Part shown: piece by piece, positions 17,821-28,109 of the stretch
Numbering within the stretch: the first letter of the stretch is position 1
Layout of the letters: the number at the start of each line of letters is the position of its first letter
Source of the DNA: Azospirillum brasilense
GTDB lineage: Bacteria; Pseudomonadota; Alphaproteobacteria; Azospirillales; Azospirillaceae
Reading direction: 5' to 3'
DNA length: 64,000 nucleotides
Assembly (NCBI RefSeq): GCF_007827795.1
Contig: NZ_VITI01000015.1
Location: forward strand, 62,621-126,620
Made by a program: the position numbers and the translations under genes
Notes under the pieces: model-generated
Told to the model about the DNA's origin: nothing
The model's input: only the letters and a program-made list of their open reading frames with translations
Databases searched by the model: none

Positions 17821-18618
17821 ATGCTGCGCGCACGGATCGTCCTCACGCTCTACATCCTGTTCCTGATGCTGCCGATCTACTGGCTCGTGAACATGAGCCT
17901 GAAGACGAACACCGAGATCGTCAGCGGCCTGACGCTGTGGCCCCACACGCTGACCTTCGAGAATTACCGGCGGATCTTCACCGATTCGTCCTGGTATTCG
18001 GGCTATCTGAACTCGCTGCAGTATGTGGCGCTGAACACGGTGCTGTCGATCGCGCTGGCCCTGCCGGCGGCCTACGCCTTCTCGCGCTACCGCTTCGTGG
18101 GCGACAAGCATCTGTTCTTCTGGCTGCTGTCCAACCGCATGGCCCCGGCGGCCGTCTTCGCGCTGCCCTTCTTCAACCTTTATTCCGCCATCGGTCTGTT
18201 CGACACGCCGCTGGCCGTGGCGCTGGCCCATTGCCTGTTCAACGTGCCGCTGGCGGTGTGGATTCTGGAGGGCTTCATGTCGGGGGTACCGCGGGAGATC
18301 GACGAGACCGCCTATCTCGACGGCTACAGCTTTCCGCATTTCTTCGTGAAGATCTTCATGCCGCTGGTGGCCAGCGGGATCGGCGTCACCGCCTTCTTCT
18401 GCTTCATGTTCAGCTGGGTCGAACTGCTGCTGGCGCGCACGCTGACCTCGGTGGACGCCAAGCCCATCGCGGCGACGATGACGCGCACCGTCTCGGCCTC
18501 CGGCATGGACTGGGGGCTGCTGGCGGCGGCGGGGGTGCTGACCATCCTGCCCGGCGCGCTGGTGATCTGGTTCGTGCGCAACTACATCGCCAAGGGCTTT
18601 GCCCTGGGCCGCGTCTGA
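17821..18618 (+). CDS. glpQ: glycerol ABC importer permease GlpQ
   Basis: This 265-residue MalG-type permease has six predicted membrane helices and the EAA-like loop ETAYLDGYSFPHFFVKIFMP at about residues 162-181. It starts 15 bp after glpP with AAAGGAAA upstream. Together with GlpP it forms the translocation pore for glycerol. It is not the glycerophosphodiesterase that has the same gene name in enterobacteria. Confidence 0.92.
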   Translation: MLRARIVLTLYILFLMLPIYWLVNMSLKTNTEIVSGLTLWPHTLTFENYRRIFTDSSWYSGYLNSLQYVALNTVLSIALALPAAYAFSRYRFVGDKHLFFWLLSNRMAPAAVFALPFFNLYSAIGLFDTPLAVALAHCLFNVPLAVWILEGFMSGVPREIDETAYLDGYSFPHFFVKIFMPLVASGIGVTAFFCFMFSWVELLLARTLTSVDAKPIAATMTRTVSASGMDWGLLAAAGVLTILPGALVIWFVRNYIAKGFALGRV

Positions 18619-18637
18619 CGGGAGGGAGGACGCCGCC

Positions 18638-18931
18638 ATGGACACCGTCACCGAACATCTCGCCTGGATGGCCTGGACCTGGCAGACCGGCGCCTTCTTC
18701 GCCGTCATCGCCGGGCTGCTGACCCTGCTGACCGTCCTGGCGCTCAACCGGCCGGAGGTGGCACGCCCCGGCGTGCTGGGCATCACCACGACGCGCGGCG
18801 ACCGTCTGTTCATCACGCTGCTCGGCAGCGCCTTCATCCACCTCGCCTGGCTGGGGCTGGTGGGGGAGGAGGTGCACTACGCGACCGCGCTTTCGCTTCT
18901 TTACGCCGCGGCGGTCTTCCGCTGGGTGTGA
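18638..18931 (+). CDS. glpU: small membrane protein GlpU (DUF2160-like)
   Basis: This 97-residue protein has two or three membrane helices (about 17-37, 60-76 and 80-93) and carries the DUF2160-type sequence found between permease and binding-protein genes in rhizobial glp operons, where it is named GlpU. Its role in transport is unclear. I chose the ATG at 18638, preceded by GGGAGGGAGGA, over an in-frame codon at 18599 inside glpQ. Confidence 0.85.
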   Translation: MDTVTEHLAWMAWTWQTGAFFAVIAGLLTLLTVLALNRPEVARPGVLGITTTRGDRLFITLLGSAFIHLAWLGLVGEEVHYATALSLLYAAAVFRWV

Positions 18932-18951
18932 CGGCCGGCCTGTGCCGGCCG
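18932..18951 (+). promoter_or_regulatory. intercistronic hairpin between glpU and glpV
   Basis: CGGCCGGC and GCCGGCCG form an 8-bp perfect stem with a 4-nt loop directly after the glpU stop. It has no T-run, so it is more likely an mRNA stabiliser or partial attenuator that sets the level of the binding-protein message relative to the membrane genes. Confidence 0.55.
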
Positions 18952-18989
18952 GAACGGGCCTAAAACAATGGAAACGGGAGGAATAAACG

Positions 18990-20744
<1,755 letters not shown>

Positions 20745-20766
20745 TGTCGTAAACAACTTAAGATAA

Positions 20767-20943
20767 CCCTCTCCCCTCCGCTCACGCGCAAACGAAGTTT
20801 GCGCTGACGCGACAGGCGGACCTTCGGTCCGCCGAAAGCGGGGAGAGGGTGGCCCGCAGGGCCGGTGAGGGGGTTGCGCATGGCGCCACGTCCGGCAAAA
20901 GCGCAACCCCCTCACCCCAATCCTCTCCCCAGAGGGGAGAGGG
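20767..20943. repeat. compound palindromic intergenic repeat between glpV and glpK
   Basis: The glpV-glpK spacer is a nest of inverted repeats. CCCTCTCCCC (20767-20776) pairs with GGGGAGAGGG (20840-20849) and encloses two smaller hairpins, GCGCAAAC-N3-GTTTGCGC and GGCGGACC-N3-GGTCCGCC. GTGAGGGGGTTGCGC (from 20865) pairs with GCGCAACCCCCTCAC (20901-20915). CCTCTCCCC-AGA-GGGGAGAGG closes the element. This kind of sequence, which translates to 'PLTPTLSPRGEG'-like peptides, is a common dispersed repeat of GC-rich proteobacteria. Confidence 0.85.
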
Positions 20944-20968
20944 AACGAACGAGACCATAGGAAAGACC

Positions 20969-22474
<1,506 letters not shown>

Positions 22475-22485
22475 AAGGGAAGGCC

Positions 22486-23271
22486 ATGACCCTGCTGGGC
22501 GAGGATCTGCGCGGCAAGCGCGTGCTGGTGACCGGCAGCAGCCGGGGCATCGGGGCGGCGGTGGGCACCGCCTTCGCCAGCCTGGGCGCGCGGGTGGCGC
22601 TCCACGGGTCGGGCAATGGGGCGGGCGGCAACGATGCCGCGGCCAAACTGGCGCTCGCCCTCTCGGCGGGCGGGACGGAGGTCTATGCCGTCAGAGGCGA
22701 CTTCCGCGACCCGCGCGCCGTGGAGTCGGCGGTGGATGCGGCGGTGCAGGCGTTGGGCGGGCTGGACATCCTCGTCAACAACGCCGGCACCATGGTCGGG
22801 CGGGTGTCGCTGGACCGGATCGGCGACGATTTCCTGGACGAGGTGATCGACCTCAACCTGCGCTCCGTCGTCGTGGCCTGCCGGCGCGCCCTGCCGGCGT
22901 TGCGCGCCTCCGGAGGCGGGGCCATCGTCAACACCGTTTCCATCTCCGCCCGCACCGGGGGCAGCCCCGGCTCCTCGATCTACAGCGCGTCGAAGGCCTT
23001 CGTATCGACCTTCACCCGCTCCCTGGCGGCGGAGCTGGCGCCGGACCGCATCCGCGTCAACGCCGTCTCGCCCGGCACCATCGACACCGATTTCCACCAG
23101 CGCTACTCCTCGCCGGAGAAGCTGGCGGCGACGGCGGCGCGCATCCCGCTGGGCCGGCTGGGCACGGCGGAGGACTGCGTGGGCGCCTATCTGTTCCTGT
23201 CGTCCGAGGCGCTCAGCGGCTACATCACCGGTCAGGTGATCGAGGTGAACGGCGGCCAGCTCATGGCCTGA
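22486..23271 (+). CDS. SDR-family oxidoreductase downstream of glpK
   Basis: This 261-residue classical short-chain dehydrogenase/reductase has the cofactor loop VTGSSRGIGAA near 17-27, NNAG near 95 and the catalytic tetrad with S151 region and YSASK near 167. The arginine/serine-rich loop suggests NADP(H). It starts 12 bp after glpK with AAAGGGAAGG upstream and is probably in the glycerol operon. A polyol or glyceraldehyde-type substrate is a guess from context. Confidence 0.85.
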   Translation: MTLLGEDLRGKRVLVTGSSRGIGAAVGTAFASLGARVALHGSGNGAGGNDAAAKLALALSAGGTEVYAVRGDFRDPRAVESAVDAAVQALGGLDILVNNAGTMVGRVSLDRIGDDFLDEVIDLNLRSVVVACRRALPALRASGGGAIVNTVSISARTGGSPGSSIYSASKAFVSTFTRSLAAELAPDRIRVNAVSPGTIDTDFHQRYSSPEKLAATAARIPLGRLGTAEDCVGAYLFLSSEALSGYITGQVIEVNGGQLMA

Positions 23272-23274
23272 CCG

Positions 23275-23742
23275 ATGACCACGAAGCGCCTCCTCATCGT
23301 CGCCCACTGCCCGTCGCCCAACACGCGGACGCTGCTGGACGCCGTGCTGCGCGGGGCACGGTCGCCGGAGGTGCAGGGGGTGGAGGTGGTGGCGAAACCG
23401 CCATTGGAGGCGGGGCCGGAGGATGTGCTGGAGTCGCAGGGCGTGATTCTCGGCACGACCGAAAATCTGGGTTATATGAGCGGGGCGCTCAAGGATTTCT
23501 TCGACCGCAGCTACTACCCGTGCCTGGAGCGCACGCAGGGGCGGCCCTACGCCCTGTTCGTCCGGGCGGGCCATGACGGGACGGGGACCTGCCGCGCCGT
23601 CGCCTCCATCGCGACGGGGCTCCGCTGGCGTCCGGTGCAGGCACCGCTGGTCTGCCGCGGCCCCTTCCGCGACGATTTCGCCGCCTCCTGCGAAGAGCTG
23701 GGGCTGCTGATGGCCGCCGGCCTGGAGGCGGGGATCTTCTGA
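23275..23742 (+). CDS. flavodoxin-fold NAD(P)H-dependent oxidoreductase
   Basis: This 155-residue protein has a flavodoxin/NADPH-dependent FMN reductase fold: VAHCPSPNTRTLLDAVLRG near 9-27 is the FMN phosphate loop and GTTENLGYMSGALKDFFDRSYY near 60-81 the second FMN loop. It starts 4 bp after the SDR stop, so the two are probably cotranscribed. It would carry FMN and reduce an unknown acceptor in the cytoplasm. Confidence 0.82.
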   Translation: MTTKRLLIVAHCPSPNTRTLLDAVLRGARSPEVQGVEVVAKPPLEAGPEDVLESQGVILGTTENLGYMSGALKDFFDRSYYPCLERTQGRPYALFVRAGHDGTGTCRAVASIATGLRWRPVQAPLVCRGPFRDDFAASCEELGLLMAAGLEAGIF

Positions 23743-23782
23743 CGGCCTATGCCCGGCGGAGTGGCATCTATCGGGAGTGCTA

Positions 23783-23812
23783 TTGACGACACCCCCCATT
23801 CATACAGTCTCC
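23783..23812 (+). promoter_or_regulatory. possible gltA promoter
   Basis: TTGACG at 23783-23788 is a good -35 hexamer in the spacer between the flavodoxin gene and gltA. The -10 is weak (ACAGTC or nearby). A separate promoter for citrate synthase is expected, but this one is not certain. Confidence 0.3.
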
Positions 23813-23865
23813 TACGTGCAACGAAACAGCGCCACGCCCGATGGCGCGTGCATAAGGAGGGGCCG

Positions 23866-25206
23866 ATGGAGAGCAGCAAGGGCCGGCCGGTCTGGCGCGG
23901 CGAGGTCAAGAAGGTCGGGACCATCACGGTCACCGACGACACGACCGGAAAAACCATCAAGCTGCCGCTGCTGGAAGGCGAAACCGGCCCGCGCGCCATC
24001 GACGTGCGCAAGCTCTACGCGGAAACCGGCTATTTCACCTTCGATCCCGGCTTCACCTCCACGGCGAGCTGCGAGTCGGCGATCACCTACATCGATGGTG
24101 ACGAGGGCGTCCTCCTGCATCGCGGCTACGCCATCCAGGACCTGGCGGAGAACTGTGATTATCTGGAGGTCTGCCACCTTCTGCTGCGCGGCGAGCTGCC
24201 GAATCCGCAGCAGAAGGAGGATTTCGAGCGCACCATCACCTACCACACCATGGTGCATGAGCAGCTGAGCCGCTTCTACAGCGGGTTCCGCCGCGACGCC
24301 CACCCCATGGCGGTGATGTGCGGCGTGACCGGCGCGCTGTCGGCCTTCTACCACGACTCGACGGACATCCTCGACCCGCGCCAGCGGATGATCGCCGCGC
24401 ACCGGCTGATCGCCAAGATGCCGACGATGGCCGCCATGGCCTACAAGTATTCGGTCGGCCAGCCCTTCATGTATCCGCGCAACGACCTCAGCTACGCGGA
24501 AAACTTCCTCTACATGACCTTCGGGACGCCCTGCGAGACCTGGAAGGTTGATCCGGTCCTGGCCCGCGCCATGGACAAGATCTTCATCCTGCATGCCGAC
24601 CACGAGCAGAACGCCTCGACCTCCACGGTGCGGCTGGCCGGTTCGTCGCACGCCAACCCCTTCGCCTGCATCGCCTCGGGCATCGCGGCGCTGTGGGGAC
24701 CGGCCCACGGCGGCGCCAACGAGGCCGTGCTGCTGATGTTGGAGGAGATCGGCTCGGTCGAGCGCATCCCCGAATTCATCAAGCGCGCCAAGGACAAGAA
24801 CGATCCCTTCCGCCTGATGGGCTTCGGCCACCGGGTTTACAAGAACTACGACCCGCGCGCCAAGATCATGCGCCAGACCTGCTACGAGGTTCTGGACGTG
24901 ATGGGCATCAAGGACGAGCCGCACCTCGCCATCGCCATGGAGCTGGAGAAGATCGCGCTGGAGGACCCCTACTTCGTCGAGAAGAAGCTGTACCCGAACG
25001 TCGACTTCTATTCCGGCATCATCCTGAAGGCGATGGGCTTCCCGACCAGCATGTTCACCGTGCTGTTCGCGCTGGCCCGCACCGTCGGCTGGATTTCCCA
25101 GTGGCAGGAGATGATCGAGGACCCGCAGCAGAAGATCGGGCGCCCCCGCCAACTCTACACCGGCAATCCGGGCCGCGCCTTCGTTCCGCTGAACAAGCGC
25201 GGCTGA
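23866..25206 (+). CDS. gltA: citrate synthase GltA
   Basis: This 446-residue type II (large, NADH-sensitive-type) citrate synthase condenses acetyl-CoA and oxaloacetate at entry to the TCA cycle. Active-site segments are HADHEQNASTSTVRLAGSSH near 246-265, GPAHGGANEAV near 279 and FGHRVYKNYDPRA near 320. I chose the ATG at 23866 with AAGGAGG 5 bp upstream; the frame is open further upstream without a ribosome site. It converges on the aldose epimerase gene with 15 bp between the stops. Confidence 0.96.
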   Translation: MESSKGRPVWRGEVKKVGTITVTDDTTGKTIKLPLLEGETGPRAIDVRKLYAETGYFTFDPGFTSTASCESAITYIDGDEGVLLHRGYAIQDLAENCDYLEVCHLLLRGELPNPQQKEDFERTITYHTMVHEQLSRFYSGFRRDAHPMAVMCGVTGALSAFYHDSTDILDPRQRMIAAHRLIAKMPTMAAMAYKYSVGQPFMYPRNDLSYAENFLYMTFGTPCETWKVDPVLARAMDKIFILHADHEQNASTSTVRLAGSSHANPFACIASGIAALWGPAHGGANEAVLLMLEEIGSVERIPEFIKRAKDKNDPFRLMGFGHRVYKNYDPRAKIMRQTCYEVLDVMGIKDEPHLAIAMELEKIALEDPYFVEKKLYPNVDFYSGIILKAMGFPTSMFTVLFALARTVGWISQWQEMIEDPQQKIGRPRQLYTGNPGRAFVPLNKRG

Positions 25207-25221
25207 CGGAACTCCGGACCC

Positions 25222-26085
25222 TTACGCCACGGCGATGCGGTAGCTCAGCTCCCGCATCGCGCCGGGGGCGAGATGCAGCAGCCCCGGCTTGTCCGCGAAC
25301 TCCCCGTCGAAATCCGCCGGGGAGGCGTGGCCGTGCCAGGGCTCGATGCATAGGAAGGGCGCGCTGCTCGGCTTCGACCAGATGCCCAGTTCGCGGAAGC
25401 CCTCCCAGGAGACGGTGATGGCCGGGGTGCCGGGCGCGCCGTAACGGACGGAGCGGCTGGCCGGCCGGTCGAGGATCACCGCGTCCCGCGTGAACAGCCC
25501 CTCGCTCAGCGACAGGCGGCGCCCCTCGACGGGCGTCGGCTCCGGCTGCGGCGACAGAAGACCGTTCTCGACGCGGCGGATCGGTGCGGGCTCGTCGGTT
25601 TCGAACAGAAGCTCGTGCGCCTCCTTCGGAACGCCGTCCCGCAACGGCCAGAGGAAGGCCGGATGCACGCCCAGCGAGGCGGGCAGCGCCTCATCGCCCG
25701 GATTGGTGATGCGGTGGCGGATGGTCAGCCCGTCCGCGTCCAGTTCGAAGATCAGTTCCAGCCGGAAGGCGAAGGGATAGAGCGCGCGGGTCTGCGCGTC
25801 GTCGGACAGCGACAGGCGGCAGAGGGTGGAGGTGTGCTCCTCCCAGGCGAAGCGGCGGTCGCGGGCGAAGCCGTGCTGGGTCATCCGGAAGGTCCGGCCC
25901 TGGTGGCGCAGCGTGTCGTCCTTCAGCCGTCCGACGATGGGGAACAGCACGGGCGCGTGGCGCGGCCATTCCGGACCGGCCTGCCAGAGCAGTTCCCGCC
26001 CGTCGAGCGTCAGGGAGCACAGTTCCGCCCCGTCGGCCTTGATCGCGGCGCCGAGGCGACCGTTGCTGAGCGTGTGCCGGTCCAT
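25222..26085 (-). CDS. aldose 1-epimerase family protein
   Basis: This 287-residue protein has the galactose mutarotase-like fold of the YeaD/LacX type: HAPVLFPIVGRLKDDTLRHQG near 43-63, MTQHGFARDRRFAWEE near 67-82, LGVHPAFLWPL near 141 and FLCIEPWHGHASP near 243. It would interconvert alpha and beta anomers of a sugar or sugar phosphate in the cytoplasm. It precedes marC by 21 bp in the direction of transcription. Confidence 0.88.
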   Translation of the reverse strand: MDRHTLSNGRLGAAIKADGAELCSLTLDGRELLWQAGPEWPRHAPVLFPIVGRLKDDTLRHQGRTFRMTQHGFARDRRFAWEEHTSTLCRLSLSDDAQTRALYPFAFRLELIFELDADGLTIRHRITNPGDEALPASLGVHPAFLWPLRDGVPKEAHELLFETDEPAPIRRVENGLLSPQPEPTPVEGRRLSLSEGLFTRDAVILDRPASRSVRYGAPGTPAITVSWEGFRELGIWSKPSSAPFLCIEPWHGHASPADFDGEFADKPGLLHLAPGAMRELSYRIAVA

Positions 26086-26106
26086 GAGAATTGCCCTTTG
26101 TGGAGA

Positions 26107-26754
26107 TCAGTGGGGTGGATAGACGGCGGTGATGCCTTCGATGATCGTCTGGGCGGCCAGCGCCGCCAGGACGATGCCCAACACGCGGCTGACCGTGTGG
26201 ATCACCGTGCGGCCGAGCAGCTTGTTCACCAGATCGGCGACGACCAGCAGCGCCATGACGCTGCCCACCGCGGCCGCGGCGGCGCCCAGCACCATGCCCT
26301 GGCCGCCCAGCGTCGCGCCGTAGCGGTCCATCAGCAGCAGCGTGGAGGTGATGGCGCCCGGCCCGGCGATCAGCGGGATCGCCAGCGGGAAGACGGCGAG
26401 GTCGTGGGCCTCCTCCTCCGTCCGTGCGTCGTCGGCGGTGCGCTCCTTGCGCTCGGCCCGGCGCTGGAACAGCATCTCGAAGGCGATCCAGAACAACAGT
26501 GCGCCGCCCGCGATGCGGAAGGCCGGCATGCCGATGGACAGGGCGTTCAGCACCAGCTCGCCCAGATAGGCGAAGAAGACGATGATGGCAAAGCTGATCA
26601 GCGGGCCGCGCAGGGCGATGGTGCGCTTGCGCCGGCTGTCGAAGCCGCGGGTGAGGCCGAGATAAATCGGAACCAACCCGATCGGATCGACCACGACGAG
26701 AAAGACCACGATCGCGCTGATGAAATCTTCCACGGACGGAACCCCGGACTGCAT
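26107..26754 (-). CDS. MarC-family integral membrane protein
   Basis: This 215-residue protein has six predicted membrane helices, starting SAIVVFLVVVDPIGLVPIYL at about 11-30. A second helix set contains FPLAIPLIAGPGAIT near 123-137. This is the MarC/UPF0056 family, once linked to multiple antibiotic resistance but without known transport substrate. A charged cytoplasmic loop (RRAERKERTADDARTEEEAHD) separates the halves. I chose ATG 26754; the frame continues 24 codons upstream. Confidence 0.88.
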   Translation of the reverse strand: MQSGVPSVEDFISAIVVFLVVVDPIGLVPIYLGLTRGFDSRRKRTIALRGPLISFAIIVFFAYLGELVLNALSIGMPAFRIAGGALLFWIAFEMLFQRRAERKERTADDARTEEEAHDLAVFPLAIPLIAGPGAITSTLLLMDRYGATLGGQGMVLGAAAAAVGSVMALLVVADLVNKLLGRTVIHTVSRVLGIVLAALAAQTIIEGITAVYPPH

Positions 26755-26858
26755 GACCCTGTTTGCGGATCTTCTGTTACCAAAGCCACCGCGGGCGGCC
26801 AAGGGGAGCAGCGTCGGGACCAGCATCGAAAAACGGTGATTGCGGGATGCAATCCATG

Positions 26859-26887
26859 CTGGCGCGCGGCGTGGCGGCGGTTATAAT
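26859..26887 (+). promoter_or_regulatory. possible promoter of the chemosensory operon
   Basis: A perfect TATAAT at 26882-26887 lies 43 bp before the TTG start of the first cheY-like gene, in an AT-rich pocket. The -35 region (CTGGCG at 17 bp) is poor, so an activator may be needed. Confidence 0.35.
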
Positions 26888-26929
26888 CGTTTCACAATTC
26901 AAATTTTCCCTCCTCCTGGAGCGCAGGCG

Positions 26930-27337
26930 TTGAGCAAGACCGTAATCGTCGTGGACGACAGCAAGCTGTCCCGCATGCATGTCCGCGGCATAATACTTCG
27001 GAACAAGCCGGATTGGACGGTCATCGAGGCGGCGAACAGCGCTGAACTTTACGGAAAACTAGACGAAGGTGATATCCATATCGCCATAATCGACTTCAAC
27101 ATGCCGGGCGACAACGGCCTGGAGGCCGCCGCCCGGCTTCTGCAGGCGAAGCCGGACATCCGCGTCGCCATCATCACGGCCAATGCCCAGGATTCGGTGG
27201 TTTCCGGCATTCGCGCGTTGGGCGCTGCCTTCATGCCCAAGCCGTTGGAGGAGGAGCAGATGGCCCGCTTCCTGGCCGCCGCCAGCCTGCCGCGTCGCCC
27301 GTCGTCCAGCGAAGGTGCCGGCGGGGGGGCTGGTTGA
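26930..27337 (+). CDS. CheY-like single-domain response regulator (first gene of the chemosensory operon)
   Basis: This 135-residue receiver domain has acidic residues in VVDDSKLSR (D9-D10), the phospho-acceptor aspartate in AIIDFNMPG (about D52) and the conserved lysine in FMPKPL (about K104), then a short proline/glycine tail. No output domain is present. The best start is TTG at 26930 with GGAG upstream; similarity begins SKTVIVVDDS. It opens the operon that runs to 37157 and is followed by a CheC-like phosphatase, so its phosphate may be removed by that protein. Confidence 0.85.
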   Translation: MSKTVIVVDDSKLSRMHVRGIILRNKPDWTVIEAANSAELYGKLDEGDIHIAIIDFNMPGDNGLEAAARLLQAKPDIRVAIITANAQDSVVSGIRALGAAFMPKPLEEEQMARFLAAASLPRRPSSSEGAGGGAG

Positions 27338-27364
27338 CCGGCGCGGTCCGGCCGGCGCGCGCCG

Positions 27365-28033
27365 ATGGACCCGACGCCCATGGGCATTGACCCAGCCGGA
27401 ATTGACCCAGCCGACTTTGACTTGGACGAGCTGGAACGCGACGCGCTGACGGAACTGGGGAACATCGGCGTCGGTCGGGCGTCCACGGCGTTCAGCCGGA
27501 TGATCGGCGGGCCGGTCGAGATCTCCGTGCCGATGGTCAGCCTCGTCCCTGGCGACCGGGTGTCCGGCCTGCTTCGGTCGGCGCTGCCGGGGGAACTGAT
27601 CGCGGTGACCGAATGCCTGTCCGGGGCCTTCCTCGGTTCCGCCATCCTGCTGATGCCGGAACGGAGCGGCCTGCCGCTGGCCGCCGCCGCCCTGCCGCCC
27701 GGCGTTCCCAAGGAGGACGCGGCGGAGCTGGTGGAGGAGGCGCTGGCCGAGGTCGGCAACATCGTGCTGAACAGCTGCCTGTCCTCCATGGGGAATCTGC
27801 TGGGCGTCTCGATCGGCACCACCCTGCCGCAGGTTCTGCGCGGCGTGGGGGAAGAGCTTCTGGAACGCTGCGGCGTCGTCCAGACGGCGGAGTCGCAGGC
27901 GATCCTGTTCCACGTCACCTTCCGGACACCGCCCCACGATGTCGAGGGAACCGTCGTCCTGGCGCTCGACGCCGGGTCCGCGGCGGGGCTGAAGACGGCC
28001 ATCGGGCGCTACATCGGCCGGGTGCTGGCCTGA
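27365..28033 (+). CDS. CheC-family phosphatase-like protein
   Basis: This 222-residue protein has two CheC/CheX/FliY active-site helices: ELGNIGVGRAS near 30-40 and EVGNIVLNSCLSSMGN near 122-137, each with the ExxN pair that dephosphorylates CheY-P in this family. The N-terminus holds a short internal repeat, IDPAGIDPADFDLDELERDA. It lies 27 bp after the cheY-like gene. A paralogue is at 40338-40979. The likely role is adaptation or signal termination in this cluster. Confidence 0.87.
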   Translation: MDPTPMGIDPAGIDPADFDLDELERDALTELGNIGVGRASTAFSRMIGGPVEISVPMVSLVPGDRVSGLLRSALPGELIAVTECLSGAFLGSAILLMPERSGLPLAAAALPPGVPKEDAAELVEEALAEVGNIVLNSCLSSMGNLLGVSIGTTLPQVLRGVGEELLERCGVVQTAESQAILFHVTFRTPPHDVEGTVVLALDAGSAAGLKTAIGRYIGRVLA

Positions 28034-28109
28034 GGGCCGGGCAACCGCAAGCAATCAACACGAGTCCCCGGTAGAGAAACACGGGCTCACGGGGCAAGGG
28101 GTTTGGATC

